From Spirochaetales bacterium (lineage in GTDB: Bacteria; Spirochaetota; Spirochaetia; JAGLYY01): a stretch of 6,644 bases of DNA. How positions within the stretch are numbered: position 1 is the stretch's first letter; each line of letters begins with the position of its first letter. Location: assembly GCA_023131935.1 (NCBI GenBank), contig JAGLYY010000457.1:1-6644 (forward strand), read 5' to 3'. Shown here piece by piece: positions 1 through 6,184 of the stretch. A program made the translations under genes and the position numbers. The notes below the pieces were generated by a model. That model made no database searches and was not told where the DNA came from. It was given only the letters and a program-made list of their open reading frames with translations.

Positions 1-468
1 AAGGTGTCTTACGATGTCTGCATCTTCGTAATCCACTTTGATCAGCCTTTCCCATACAGCAAACTTTTTTTCCTCATAACCCTCATTCTCAAAACACTCA
101 GAAAGGGTCCTGAGAGCAAGCTTGTTCTCTCCAAATTCGAGGATCCGCTCACAAAGATATTCGACGATATTCCATTTGCGGTTGTCTGAGAAAATGTTAA
201 TAAGCATGATGATGTTGGAATCATCAACCAACTGTCGGCTTAAGGATATTATTCCTGCAATATAAAGCGCGATAATGCTATTTTTTGTGTGAGTTAAATG
301 CTCATCGCAAAGTGTCTTGACCTCGTCCTCAGCACTTTCCTTCACTGTTTCTTCAATGATGGTATCCAGCTCCCGGAAGTTGTTGATAGTATAACTGTTG
401 AGGGCGGCTCGAGTCCATTTTTCCTCATTTAACAGCTCTGTGATAACCTTTAGGCTCTTTTCAGACAT
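1..468 (-). CDS. greA: Transcript-cleavage elongation factor GreA, spirochaete-type with long N-terminal extension (partial, 5' part only)
   Basis: The reading frame is open from an ATG at 468 to the left window edge, giving 156 residues with no stop. The start MSEKSLKVITELLNEEKWTR and the motif KWTRAALNSYT (residues 17-27) recall the N-terminal extension of spirochaetal GreA proteins, which are far longer than the roughly 160-residue E. coli GreA. GreA rescues backtracked RNA polymerase by stimulating cleavage of the transcript 3' end. What is visible is only the helical, acidic, repeat-like extension; the coiled coil and C-terminal Gre domain would lie outside the window, so the name rests on family recollection of the N-terminus. 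An AGGAG ribosome site at 477-481 sits 8 nt before the ATG. The gene follows the TPR gene after a 16-nt gap and is probably its operon partner. It could alternatively be a GreA-like extension lacking the catalytic domain. Confidence 0.78.
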   Translation of the reverse strand, partial: MSEKSLKVITELLNEEKWTRAALNSYTINNFRELDTIIEETVKESAEDEVKTLCDEHLTHTKNSIIALYIAGIISLSRQLVDDSNIIMLINIFSDNRKWNIVEYLCERILEFGENKLALRTLSECFENEGYEEKKFAVWERLIKVDYEDADIVRHL

Positions 469-476
469 TAAGATAG

Positions 477-481
477 CTCCT
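477..481 (-). promoter_or_regulatory. Shine-Dalgarno site of greA
   Basis: Read on the minus strand, AGGAG lies 8 nt upstream of the ATG at 468. It fills the short gap behind the stop codon of the preceding TPR gene (485-487), which fixes the greA start and supports translation of both genes from one message. Confidence 0.75.
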
Positions 482-484
482 GAT

Positions 485-1432
485 TCAATTAATATACAAA
501 TCGTATATACTGTGATCCAGCTGTTTAATCATTGTCAGCACTTCATCAACCTTTTTCCTCGATTCCTTTGCGCTGACATAATGATCAATCAACCAGAAAT
601 ACCTGTTCATTAACCTTGGCACAATATACTCCTGCCGTGCCTTTTCTGAATTTTCCTTCAGTTTTTGCTCGAGCAGAAAAATCGACTGCCTCAACTTTCC
701 ATACTCAAGGGGTTTAAGTTCCCTTTTTACTGTAAAAACCCCGTAAAGAACCCCATATACAGGGATCCATTCCGCGAGCTCCGGCTCTTTCAGCCCCCCC
801 TCACGCAATCTTTGTATCAACCTCCGGATCAACATCGATTCAAGAAAGGCAAGATCAATTTTCTGAGGATTCAAGAAAAAAGCCTCCCGGAAAAAAACCT
901 TGGCGGCTTTTACTTCTCCAATGAAAGCATAACAATCAGCAAGTTCCGCAAGTATCTCGGGATCCTCTTTCCTGAATCGACCGGCATGTTCAAGGTACTC
1001 AAGGGCCTGTTCATAGTTGCCCATCCCTTTGTAGCACCTTCCCAGTCGAAATAGCAGTTCAATATCCTGACCATCCTGCTGTAACCTGGAGTACTGGAAC
1101 AAGCTCTGACCAAATACCCATTGTCTGACAGCGTACACGCATTGTTCAAAATTGTCTCCGATCCTGTCGAGAAAGCTTACAAAAACCTTCCATTCTTTGA
1201 AAAGGTATTCCCCCTTTTCAAAAGGATCACTGGTGGAGTTGTATCTGCTGAATCTGCCTGACCAGAACTGTGCGCACTTCAACGCGGAGAGTACTTCACG
1301 ATGATCAAAATCAATAGAAAGCGCTTCTTCAAGATCCCGTTCTGCGTCAGAGAAGTCTCCTCCCCGGAAAAGACGATAAGCAGAACTGAGTAACGTGTTT
1401 ATTGCCGCATTGTTCGCTGAAACTTGCTTCAT
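485..1432 (-). CDS. TPR-repeat protein upstream of greA (hypothetical, 315 aa)
   Basis: I do not recognise a named gene. The protein has no signal peptide and no membrane helix, so it is probably cytoplasmic. TPR-like helical pairs are visible at about residues 10-43 (AYRLFRGGDFSDAERDLEEA), 124-157 (LFRLGRCYKGMGNYEQALEY) and 158-191 (ILAELADCYAFIGEVKAAKV). The rest is helical, with a basic C-terminal third. TPRs bind protein partners, so an adaptor role is an inference. The ATG at 1432 is preceded in frame by TAG GGG, so no earlier start exists; its ribosome site is poor (GGGG abuts the ATG, with GAAGTGA further upstream). It is first in an operon with greA, starting roughly 20-25 nt downstream of a strong promoter. 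The spirochaetal GreA extension is itself helical-repeat-like, so this protein could act with it, but nothing here proves that. Confidence 0.8.
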   Translation of the reverse strand: MKQVSANNAAINTLLSSAYRLFRGGDFSDAERDLEEALSIDFDHREVLSALKCAQFWSGRFSRYNSTSDPFEKGEYLFKEWKVFVSFLDRIGDNFEQCVYAVRQWVFGQSLFQYSRLQQDGQDIELLFRLGRCYKGMGNYEQALEYLEHAGRFRKEDPEILAELADCYAFIGEVKAAKVFFREAFFLNPQKIDLAFLESMLIRRLIQRLREGGLKEPELAEWIPVYGVLYGVFTVKRELKPLEYGKLRQSIFLLEQKLKENSEKARQEYIVPRLMNRYFWLIDHYVSAKESRKKVDEVLTMIKQLDHSIYDLYIN

Positions 1433-1461
1433 CCCCTATAAAATTTCACTTCGATCATCAT

Positions 1462-1489
1462 ATTATACCATCTGGGAAATATTAGTCAA
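1462..1489 (-). promoter_or_regulatory. Sigma-70-type promoter of the TPR-greA operon
   Basis: On the minus strand, TTGACT (1489-1484) and a perfect TATAAT (1467-1462) are separated by 16 nt. Transcription would begin near 1455, giving a leader of about 20-25 nt before the ATG at 1432. The -35 box overlaps the palindrome TCAATTGA (1486-1493), whose other half gives a TTGATA facing rpe. Confidence 0.75.
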
Positions 1490-1523
1490 TTGATAACAAG
1501 ATAAGGATTTACCAGTGTATAAC
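1490..1523 (+). promoter_or_regulatory. Weak candidate promoter for rpe
   Basis: The plus strand has TTGATA at 1490-1495, directly adjoining the opposing -35 box, and TATAAC at 1518-1523. The 22-nt spacing is too long for an ordinary sigma-70 promoter, so the pair is doubtful. TATAAC alone could be a -10 box that needs an activator. Some promoter must lie in the 1433-1562 spacer if rpe heads its operon, and this is the best match I see. Confidence 0.25.
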
Positions 1524-1562
1524 TTCGTTGCCTTTCGCCATCTTTTCTGCTACTAATAAGGT

Positions 1563-2237
1563 ATGGAGTTTAGAAGAACACATTTGCTGGCACCTTCCAT
1601 TCTCGCCGCAAACTTCGGTGCGATGGGACAGGCGGTAAGTCTCATTGAAACATCCGGAGCGGATTGGGTCCACCTGGATGTAATGGATGGCCAATTTGTA
1701 CCGAATATAAGTTTTGGACCGAAAATGATAGCAGATCTTCGTCCATTGACTGATCTTGTTTTTGATACTCATCTTATGGTTTACAGGCCCGATCACCTTC
1801 TCAAAGCTTTTGCTGACGCAGGATCGGACTACATAACTATCCACCTGGAAGCGACAAATCATCCCCACCGTTCGATTCAAAACATCCATTCCATGGGAAA
1901 AAAGGCGGGGATCTCCATAGTACCATCTACCCCTGTTGATCATCTTACAGAACTGCTGCCCTCGGTTGATCTCGTTCTTATAATGACTGTTAACCCGGGA
2001 TTCGGGGGACAGGAGCTTATCGAACATTCCTTGAAAAAAGTAAGCCGTCTTGTTGAATTGAGGAGAGCAGGGGAGTGGGATTTTCTTATCTCTGTTGATG
2101 GCGGGGTCAATAGAATCACCGCTCCTCTTGTGTGGAGTGCCGGAGCGGATATTCTGGTTGCCGGTTCCGCCTTTTTCCGGTCGGGGAACCCTGCAGAGGA
2201 GATTGCACTATTGAAAGGAATAGCGGATGATCGGTAA
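1563..2237 (+). CDS. rpe: Ribulose-phosphate 3-epimerase
   Basis: The enzyme interconverts D-ribulose 5-phosphate and D-xylulose 5-phosphate in the non-oxidative pentose phosphate pathway, in the cytoplasm. At 224 residues it has the usual length of a complete (beta/alpha)8 barrel. Family landmarks are all present: LAPSILAANF near the N-terminus, HLDVMDGQFVPNISFG (37-52) with metal and catalytic residues His37 and Asp39, His70 in FDTHLMV, VNPGFGGQ (143-150), VDGGVN (178-183) with the second catalytic aspartate Asp179, and GSAFF (201-205) in the phosphate-binding end. The ATG at 1563 is immediately preceded in frame by TAA TAA GGT, so it is the earliest possible start; the only ribosome-site-like bases (AAGG) sit almost against it, suggesting modest or leader-dependent initiation. 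It heads a plus-strand run, with 54 nt before the TTG start of the next gene. Confidence 0.96.
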   Translation: MEFRRTHLLAPSILAANFGAMGQAVSLIETSGADWVHLDVMDGQFVPNISFGPKMIADLRPLTDLVFDTHLMVYRPDHLLKAFADAGSDYITIHLEATNHPHRSIQNIHSMGKKAGISIVPSTPVDHLTELLPSVDLVLIMTVNPGFGGQELIEHSLKKVSRLVELRRAGEWDFLISVDGGVNRITAPLVWSAGADILVAGSAFFRSGNPAEEIALLKGIADDR

Positions 2238-2249
2238 AAGATGTTTCAG

Positions 2250-2270
2250 TTCGGCTATACTGTAGTCGAA
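2250..2270 (+). other. Intercistronic hairpin between rpe and the TPR/coiled-coil gene
   Basis: TTCGGCTA (2250-2257) pairs with TAGTCGAA (2263-2270) through 8 base pairs, including one G-U, around the loop TACTG. It lies 9 nt before the ribosome site at 2280-2284. No T-run follows, so it is not a terminator; it could protect the mRNA end or tune translation of the next gene. GCTATAC, part of the stem and loop, recurs at 2284-2290 next to the ribosome site. Confidence 0.4.
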
Positions 2271-2279
2271 AATGAATTG

Positions 2280-2284
2280 AGGAG
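2280..2284 (+). promoter_or_regulatory. Ribosome binding site that decides a TTG start
   Basis: AGGAG sits 7 nt before TTG 2292-2294. No comparable site precedes the in-frame ATG at 2241. Starting at the TTG makes the protein begin MRKTILFSLLFTFLIASLAS, a standard signal peptide, so the TTG is favoured over the longer reading. Confidence 0.8.
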
Positions 2285-2291
2285 CTATACA

Positions 2292-3230
2292 TTGAGAAAA
2301 ACAATACTTTTTTCCCTGCTTTTCACTTTCCTCATCGCCTCCCTTGCCAGTCAAACCCCGCAGCTTGCTACAGGGCTCGAGGAATTTCGGTCCGGGAAGT
2401 ACGATAAGGCCTTACTGGATTTCAGGGAGATAATTCTTGATAAAAATCTGGAAACCATTCATGGTGATGCCTATTTCTGGATCGCACAGTCCTACCTTGC
2501 CCTCGGGCAACTGGATGATGCAGAGAAGAACGTTGATTTCTTCATGATGAATTATCCAAATCATAGATCCTATCCTGAAGCGGTATATCAGAAGGGGAGG
2601 ATTCTCTTCTTACAGAAAGAATATGACCAGTCAATCCAGGTGCTTTACCGTTTTTTAGAAGATTTTCCTGATAATCCTTTTCGGGCAAACAGTTACTTTT
2701 GGATAGCTGATTCCCTCTACAGCCTTGGGCATTTCGAGGACGCAAGGGTTATCTTTTCTATTGTTGTGGACAACTATCCCTCAAGTTACCGCGTTGAAGC
2801 GGCCAGGTACCGGATTGCTCTTCTCGATCAAAAAAACCGCGAACTCGAGCTTCAGAAACTCTTGAAACTAAGTAATGAGGAATATCTCTTTGCCCTTGAA
2901 GAGTTCCAGCGAAGGGAACGCACTTATGAGCAGGCGATCCTTTCCTACCAGCGGAAGCTCGCTTCTTTTTCCGCATTATCCTCTAACGAACAAATGCAAA
3001 GCCTCGCTGAGGAGATTGCCGCAAAGGACCAGCAGATTATGGAACTCCAAAGTCAGGTCAGCCTCCTCCGGAATCAGGTAAACCAACTTATCTCTCAACT
3101 TTCCGATTCCGGTACCGAGACCCTCCTGCTGGATTCTGAAACCGGAGAACTTTTAGACATGAAAACCAGGGCCCTCAAACTGGAACAATTCTATCTTGAC
3201 TGGCTAGAAGAAAATATGGAGGAAGATTAG
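2292..3230 (+). CDS. Secreted TPR protein with C-terminal coiled coil (YbgF/BamD-like architecture, hypothetical)
   Basis: I restart this gene at TTG 2292 (312 aa), 51 nt inside a longer frame from ATG 2241, because of the AGGAG site and signal peptide. A positive N-terminus (MRK), a hydrophobic core and a likely cleavage near residue 19-20 (SLA-S) predict export to the periplasm. There is no lipobox cysteine. Four TPR-like units follow at about 22-55, 58-91 (AYFWIAQSYLALGQLDDAEK), 95-130 and 133-167, with the FP/YPxN/D spacing typical of YbgF and BamD-type repeats. Residues about 180-272 are charged, Gln/Glu-rich and heptad-like (QQIMELQSQVSLLRNQVNQL), predicting a coiled coil. YbgF (CpoB) and BamD act in envelope constriction and outer-membrane protein assembly; here the coiled coil is C-terminal rather than N-terminal as in YbgF, so this is a similarity of parts, not an assignment. 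The stop overlaps the next start by one base. Confidence 0.85.
   Translation: MRKTILFSLLFTFLIASLASQTPQLATGLEEFRSGKYDKALLDFREIILDKNLETIHGDAYFWIAQSYLALGQLDDAEKNVDFFMMNYPNHRSYPEAVYQKGRILFLQKEYDQSIQVLYRFLEDFPDNPFRANSYFWIADSLYSLGHFEDARVIFSIVVDNYPSSYRVEAARYRIALLDQKNRELELQKLLKLSNEEYLFALEEFQRRERTYEQAILSYQRKLASFSALSSNEQMQSLAEEIAAKDQQIMELQSQVSLLRNQVNQLISQLSDSGTETLLLDSETGELLDMKTRALKLEQFYLDWLEENMEED
3218..3222 (+). promoter_or_regulatory. Ribosome binding site for the GTG start at 3230
   Basis: GGAGG lies inside the end of the preceding gene, 7 nt before GTG 3230-3232. The stop and start overlap as TAGTG, so the two genes are probably translationally coupled. Confidence 0.75.
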
Positions 3231-4267
3231 TGAAAAGGGTTTTATTAATCATCCTTTCCCTAATAGCAGTCTTTCCTCTGGGGTCCCTTGAAGTACAATC
3301 GGGAATTATTAAAATCATACTTCATGAAGATACCGGCAGGTTTTCCGCCTACGTAAAAGATAGCAGCTCAGGAGCAACCTACCAATCCTTCCTTCTAGAT
3401 GATGATCCACGAACCACTGTTCTTATTATGCTTATAGGTAATTCCATCTACCGGATGGGTGAAAGTTCCGGTTTCGATCAATTTGTTGAGCAGACCGAAA
3501 AAGGGGCCAGGTTTATCTGGGCTTCCTCTTCCCTCAGGATAACCGAGGAGTTTACCTTCCTCCGTTCCTCCCCGGCAGCTGAAACTGATGGATTCAGCAT
3601 TACTATTACCGTTGAAAATATCTCAGAAAGCGCAATTACCGTAGGTATCAATTATCTCCTCGATACCTATTTAGGAGAACGAGTTGGTTCCCATTTCATG
3701 ACGAGTGGAAACCTTGCTATTAACCGTGAAACTGAGTATACAAATTCTGCCCCGGATTATTGGGTCAGCCCGAGTCAGGATAATACTGCCCTGGGATTTC
3801 TTGGAATGCTGAGAGGAGCGGGTATTACATCCCCCGACAGGGTCATCTTCGCAAATTGGAAACGACTCAATGAAACCCCCTGGACTTTTTCTGTGAACAG
3901 CAGCAGAAATTTCAACTACCTTCCCTATAGTATCAATGACTCTTCCGTGGCAATTTACTATAATCCTCAAATTCTGAAAAAGGGTGAGAAAAAGAGGGTT
4001 GTTCTTGCTTTCGGCGCAAGTTCATCAGATGGCTTTGCAGTCAGTTCGATTGCGGCATCCACAATCTTAAATGTACCGATTGATACATCCGGTGAAATGG
4101 GAGATACCCTAAAAGATCTGCTTCGAGCTGATTTGATTTCAGTGAAGGAACTGCTCTATAGAATAAATCAGAAGATAGCCTCTGGGGTGCCCTTAACCGA
4201 GGAGGAGTTAGCAGCTTTTGAACAAGCCCTCTCTATCCTTGAACAACGAAAATTGCATTATGAGTAA
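3230..4267 (+). CDS. Secreted beta-rich protein of unknown function (345 aa)
   Basis: I do not recognise this family. The GTG start is supported by GGAGG at the right distance and by the resulting signal peptide MKRVLLIILSLIAVFPLGS, cleaved around residue 19. No cysteine occurs anywhere in the protein, so it is not a lipoprotein. Residues about 22-275 alternate short hydrophobic and polar segments, as in a beta-sandwich: GIIKIILHEDTGRFSAYVKD, then GFSITITVENISESAITVGI (121-140), a pattern common in mutarotase-like or immunoglobulin-like domains with an NxS turn. The segment LDTYLGERVGSHF (144-156) is suggestive of a surface loop. The last 60 residues (about 285-342) are helical and acidic, perhaps a coiled coil. 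It lies between a periplasmic TPR protein and a membrane TPR protein, so a periplasmic partner role is inferred. No catalytic motif is evident. Confidence 0.82.
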   Translation: MKRVLLIILSLIAVFPLGSLEVQSGIIKIILHEDTGRFSAYVKDSSSGATYQSFLLDDDPRTTVLIMLIGNSIYRMGESSGFDQFVEQTEKGARFIWASSSLRITEEFTFLRSSPAAETDGFSITITVENISESAITVGINYLLDTYLGERVGSHFMTSGNLAINRETEYTNSAPDYWVSPSQDNTALGFLGMLRGAGITSPDRVIFANWKRLNETPWTFSVNSSRNFNYLPYSINDSSVAIYYNPQILKKGEKKRVVLAFGASSSDGFAVSSIAASTILNVPIDTSGEMGDTLKDLLRADLISVKELLYRINQKIASGVPLTEEELAAFEQALSILEQRKLHYE

Positions 4268-4281
4268 GGCATAGTAACAAT

Positions 4282-5349
4282 ATGGGAGATACCTTCTTTC
4301 GTACTGCCCACTCTCTGTTCCGCAGAGGAAAATACCCGGACCTCATCAGGCTTCTCGAACCTCAGGTTTTCCGTTTCCGGGAAAACTTTCAGTTTTATTA
4401 TCTCCTCGGGATGGCATGCCTGTATACCCGGGATTTTGGCGGGGCGTTTTCCTACTTGAAAAGAGGCCTTTCCCTGAAACCACGGAATGTTGACACCCTT
4501 CTCGGCCTTGCTGTCATTCACCTGAAACGGGGACAAACAAGTGAGGCGATTCAGAATTGGTTCCAGGTCCTCGATATTGAACCAAATAACCGTTTCGCCT
4601 TAAGAGCTCTCAAAATTGTGCGGAAAAATATTGGACCTGAAAAACTTTCCGATATGATTTCCGAGGGAAAGATCAATCGTTTTATCCCAGGAAATTTCTA
4701 TTTTCCCCTCATTCCGGTGGCCGTGATCTTCCTTTCAGTGGCAATACTCATCGGAGGCGGTGGATATTTGTATAAGTTATACCTCGATAATAAAATCCCT
4801 GTCAGGCCGGAAATTGCCAGCATACAAATTGATCCTGGTGAAAAAATCAGTACCCTCACCGGAGATTTTCGATATATCCTGACAGACAAACAGATAAAAA
4901 AAACCTTTTCCTCGATTCAGCGTGCTTTTCAGCAATATGATGACAGCCTGGCGCAAAAAGAGATAAATAAGATCAAATTTTCAAACGCTTCGGGGCATGT
5001 GAAATCAAAAGCTGAATTGCTGGAAGGCTTCTTAAAAACACCAGGTTTCACCGATCTGAAAACATCCTTTTCCTATGAAGAGGTCAGCAATGATCCCCTC
5101 CTTTATGAGAATTGTTATGTAATCTGGGAGGGCAGGGCAACAAACATCTTCATCAGTGAAACCGAAATTACCTTTGACCTGCTTGTGGGATATTCGGGCA
5201 AAGAGATTCTAAAAGGAATTGTACCTGTTTCTCTTCCCTTTGCCGCGGAGATTGATACCCTGCGTACCATGCGGATCCTCGGTAAGATTGTCATTGATGA
5301 AGGTACTCTGATGCTGACAGGTATCTCTATCCACCAACGCGGACTTTAA
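4282..5349 (+). CDS. TPR protein with single membrane helix and C-terminal extracytoplasmic domain (355 aa, hypothetical)
   Basis: I do not recognise a named family. The protein starts without a signal peptide. Three TPR-like repeats occupy about residues 2-35, 37-70 (FYYLLGMACLYTRDFGGAFS) and 71-104 (LLGLAVIHLKRGQTSEAIQN, ending DIEPNN). A hydrophobic stretch at about 140-163 (FPLIPVAVIFLSVAILIGGG) is one clear membrane helix. Residues about 165-355 form a mixed alpha/beta domain: a helical, basic part (about 200-250) followed by beta-like strands (about 265-350). With the TPRs inside, the C-terminal domain would face the periplasm. ATG 4282 follows the previous stop by 14 nt; the nearest purine-rich site (AAGG at 4266-4269) is about 12 nt away, so initiation may rely on coupling. 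It could link a cytoplasmic partner to the two exported proteins encoded just upstream. It is followed 17 nt later by dtd. Confidence 0.83.
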   Translation: MGDTFFRTAHSLFRRGKYPDLIRLLEPQVFRFRENFQFYYLLGMACLYTRDFGGAFSYLKRGLSLKPRNVDTLLGLAVIHLKRGQTSEAIQNWFQVLDIEPNNRFALRALKIVRKNIGPEKLSDMISEGKINRFIPGNFYFPLIPVAVIFLSVAILIGGGGYLYKLYLDNKIPVRPEIASIQIDPGEKISTLTGDFRYILTDKQIKKTFSSIQRAFQQYDDSLAQKEINKIKFSNASGHVKSKAELLEGFLKTPGFTDLKTSFSYEEVSNDPLLYENCYVIWEGRATNIFISETEITFDLLVGYSGKEILKGIVPVSLPFAAEIDTLRTMRILGKIVIDEGTLMLTGISIHQRGL

Positions 5350-5366
5350 GGGCGGGCGAACTATTC

Positions 5367-5816
5367 ATGCGGGCTGTAGTACAAAGGGTTTCAAATTGTT
5401 CAATTACCGTTGAAAAACGAATAACCGGATCTATCGACCGGGGCCTGCTTGTGTACCTCGGGGTGGGCAAGGATGATACCCGGACAGATGTACAGTATCT
5501 TGCCGATAAGATCCTCAATCTGCGCATTTTTGAAGATTCTGAAGGCAAGATGAATCTTTCTGTACAAGACCGGAAAGGCGGGATCCTCGTAGTCTCCCAA
5601 TTCACCCTTCATGGTGATACCAGAAAGGGCAGACGCCCCTCGTATAATGACGCGGCCCTTCCGGAGATCGCAATACCCCTCTATGAATCCTTCCTGAATG
5701 AACTTAAACGTGGTGGTATTACACCGGAAAAGGGAGTTTTCGGGGCTTATATGGAGGTATCTTACACTAACACCGGACCTGTTACTATTCTCATTGATTC
5801 CAAGAAAAAGTTTTGA
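5367..5816 (+). CDS. dtd: D-aminoacyl-tRNA deacylase
   Basis: Dtd hydrolyses D-aminoacyl-tRNAs, and also Gly-tRNA(Ala), to recycle tRNA and keep D-amino acids out of proteins. It acts as a cytoplasmic homodimer. At 149 residues it has the normal length. The N-terminus MRAVVQRVSNCSITVEKRIT is typical, as are GLLVYLGV, KILNLRIFEDSEGKMNLSV, the SQFTL motif (77-81), GRRPSY (88-93) and the Gly-cisPro motif NTGPVT (135-140), which forms the chiral proofreading site across the dimer. The second position of that motif is Thr where Asp is common. The ATG at 5367 is the family-consistent start; the upstream bases (GGGCGGGCGA) are G-rich but not a good ribosome site. It is the last gene of the plus-strand run, with no clear terminator directly behind it. 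Confidence 0.96.
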   Translation: MRAVVQRVSNCSITVEKRITGSIDRGLLVYLGVGKDDTRTDVQYLADKILNLRIFEDSEGKMNLSVQDRKGGILVVSQFTLHGDTRKGRRPSYNDAALPEIAIPLYESFLNELKRGGITPEKGVFGAYMEVSYTNTGPVTILIDSKKKF

Positions 5817-5860
5817 TTATTCCCCGCAACCAAGATTCAGTCGCTAATTCTCTTTTGTTT

Positions 5861-5898
5861 GATCTCATTGGAATTTAAGAAATTTTGCCACTGAGATC
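5861..5898. repeat. Strong hairpin 45 nt after dtd
   Basis: GATCTCATTGG (5861-5871) pairs with CCACTGAGATC (5888-5898) over 11 positions with one mismatch. Inside it AATTT (5872-5876) pairs with AAATT (5880-5884) around an AAG loop, leaving TTG as a bulge. No T-run follows on either strand, so it is not a classic Rho-independent terminator, though it could stabilise or end the dtd message. Its right half overlaps the left arm of the larger inverted repeat at 5887-6007, so the two structures are mutually exclusive. Confidence 0.6.
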
Positions 5899-6007
5899 AC
5901 AGAGGGAAGAATGGAGTGGGGCTTTTGGTAAAATAACTGAGGCGGAACCATTGCTTCAGGGCACTATGACTTAACCCCTCTCCACTTTTCTCTGTGTGCT
6001 CTGTGGC
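5887..6007. repeat. Large imperfect inverted repeat with CACAGAG-type arms
   Basis: The left arm at 5887-5921 (beginning GCCACTGAGATCACAGAG) is the imperfect reverse complement of the right arm at 5975-6007 (ending CTCTGTGTGCTCTGTGGC). Both arms share GCCAC-GAG--CACAGAG--AAG and then TGGAG-GGGG. Between them a smaller hairpin, CTGAGGC (5937-5943) with GCTTCAG (5953-5959), sits in the loop. Weaker similarity continues outward to about 5872 and 6022. Repeats of this CACAGAG flavour occur, as I recall, in intergenic DNA of many unrelated bacteria, so this is probably a dispersed palindromic element, possibly non-autonomous. No transposase or clear target duplication is seen. Confidence 0.6.
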
Positions 6008-6023
6008 CATCTTATCTTCAAAC

Positions 6024-6080
6024 GAATAAGAATTTTTACTACAGAGAAAGGAATGATGTTTAATATATGAATAAGAATTT
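6024..6080. repeat. 12-bp direct repeat flanking a 33-nt insert
   Basis: GAATAAGAATTT occurs at 6024-6035 and again at 6069-6080. Between them ACAGAGAAA (6041-6049) matches the reverse complement of part of the right arm of the neighbouring inverted repeat (5987-5995). The segment may be decayed repeat DNA. In this AT-rich stretch the repeat could also be chance. Confidence 0.35.
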
Positions 6081-6184
6081 GCCGCCCGCTTGGGTCTTCG
6101 ACCATCACTCAAAAGCGCAAAAAAAGGAAATATTGGTTTATGGTAACGGCTAACTCGAAGTGTATCTCAATCATACCAATTCAT

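Noticed and set aside
4..189. Plus-strand 61-residue open frame at the left edge
   Set aside because: It is antisense to the greA frame, which has a good ribosome site and family-like sequence; it has no ribosome site of its own.
1509..2027. Minus-strand 172-residue open frame across rpe
   Set aside because: It is antisense to an unambiguous rpe, has low-complexity shadow composition and no family resemblance.
5861..5898. Rho-independent terminator of dtd
   Set aside because: The stem is strong, but no T-run follows it on either strand.
5897..6112. Minus-strand 71-residue open frame in the region after dtd
   Set aside because: It lies mostly in the inverted repeat, whose arms dictate its sequence, and no ribosome site precedes its start.
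6067..6153. Plus-strand 28-residue frame beginning MNKNLPPAWVFDHH
   Set aside because: No ribosome site precedes it and it begins inside the 12-bp direct repeat; nothing supports translation.
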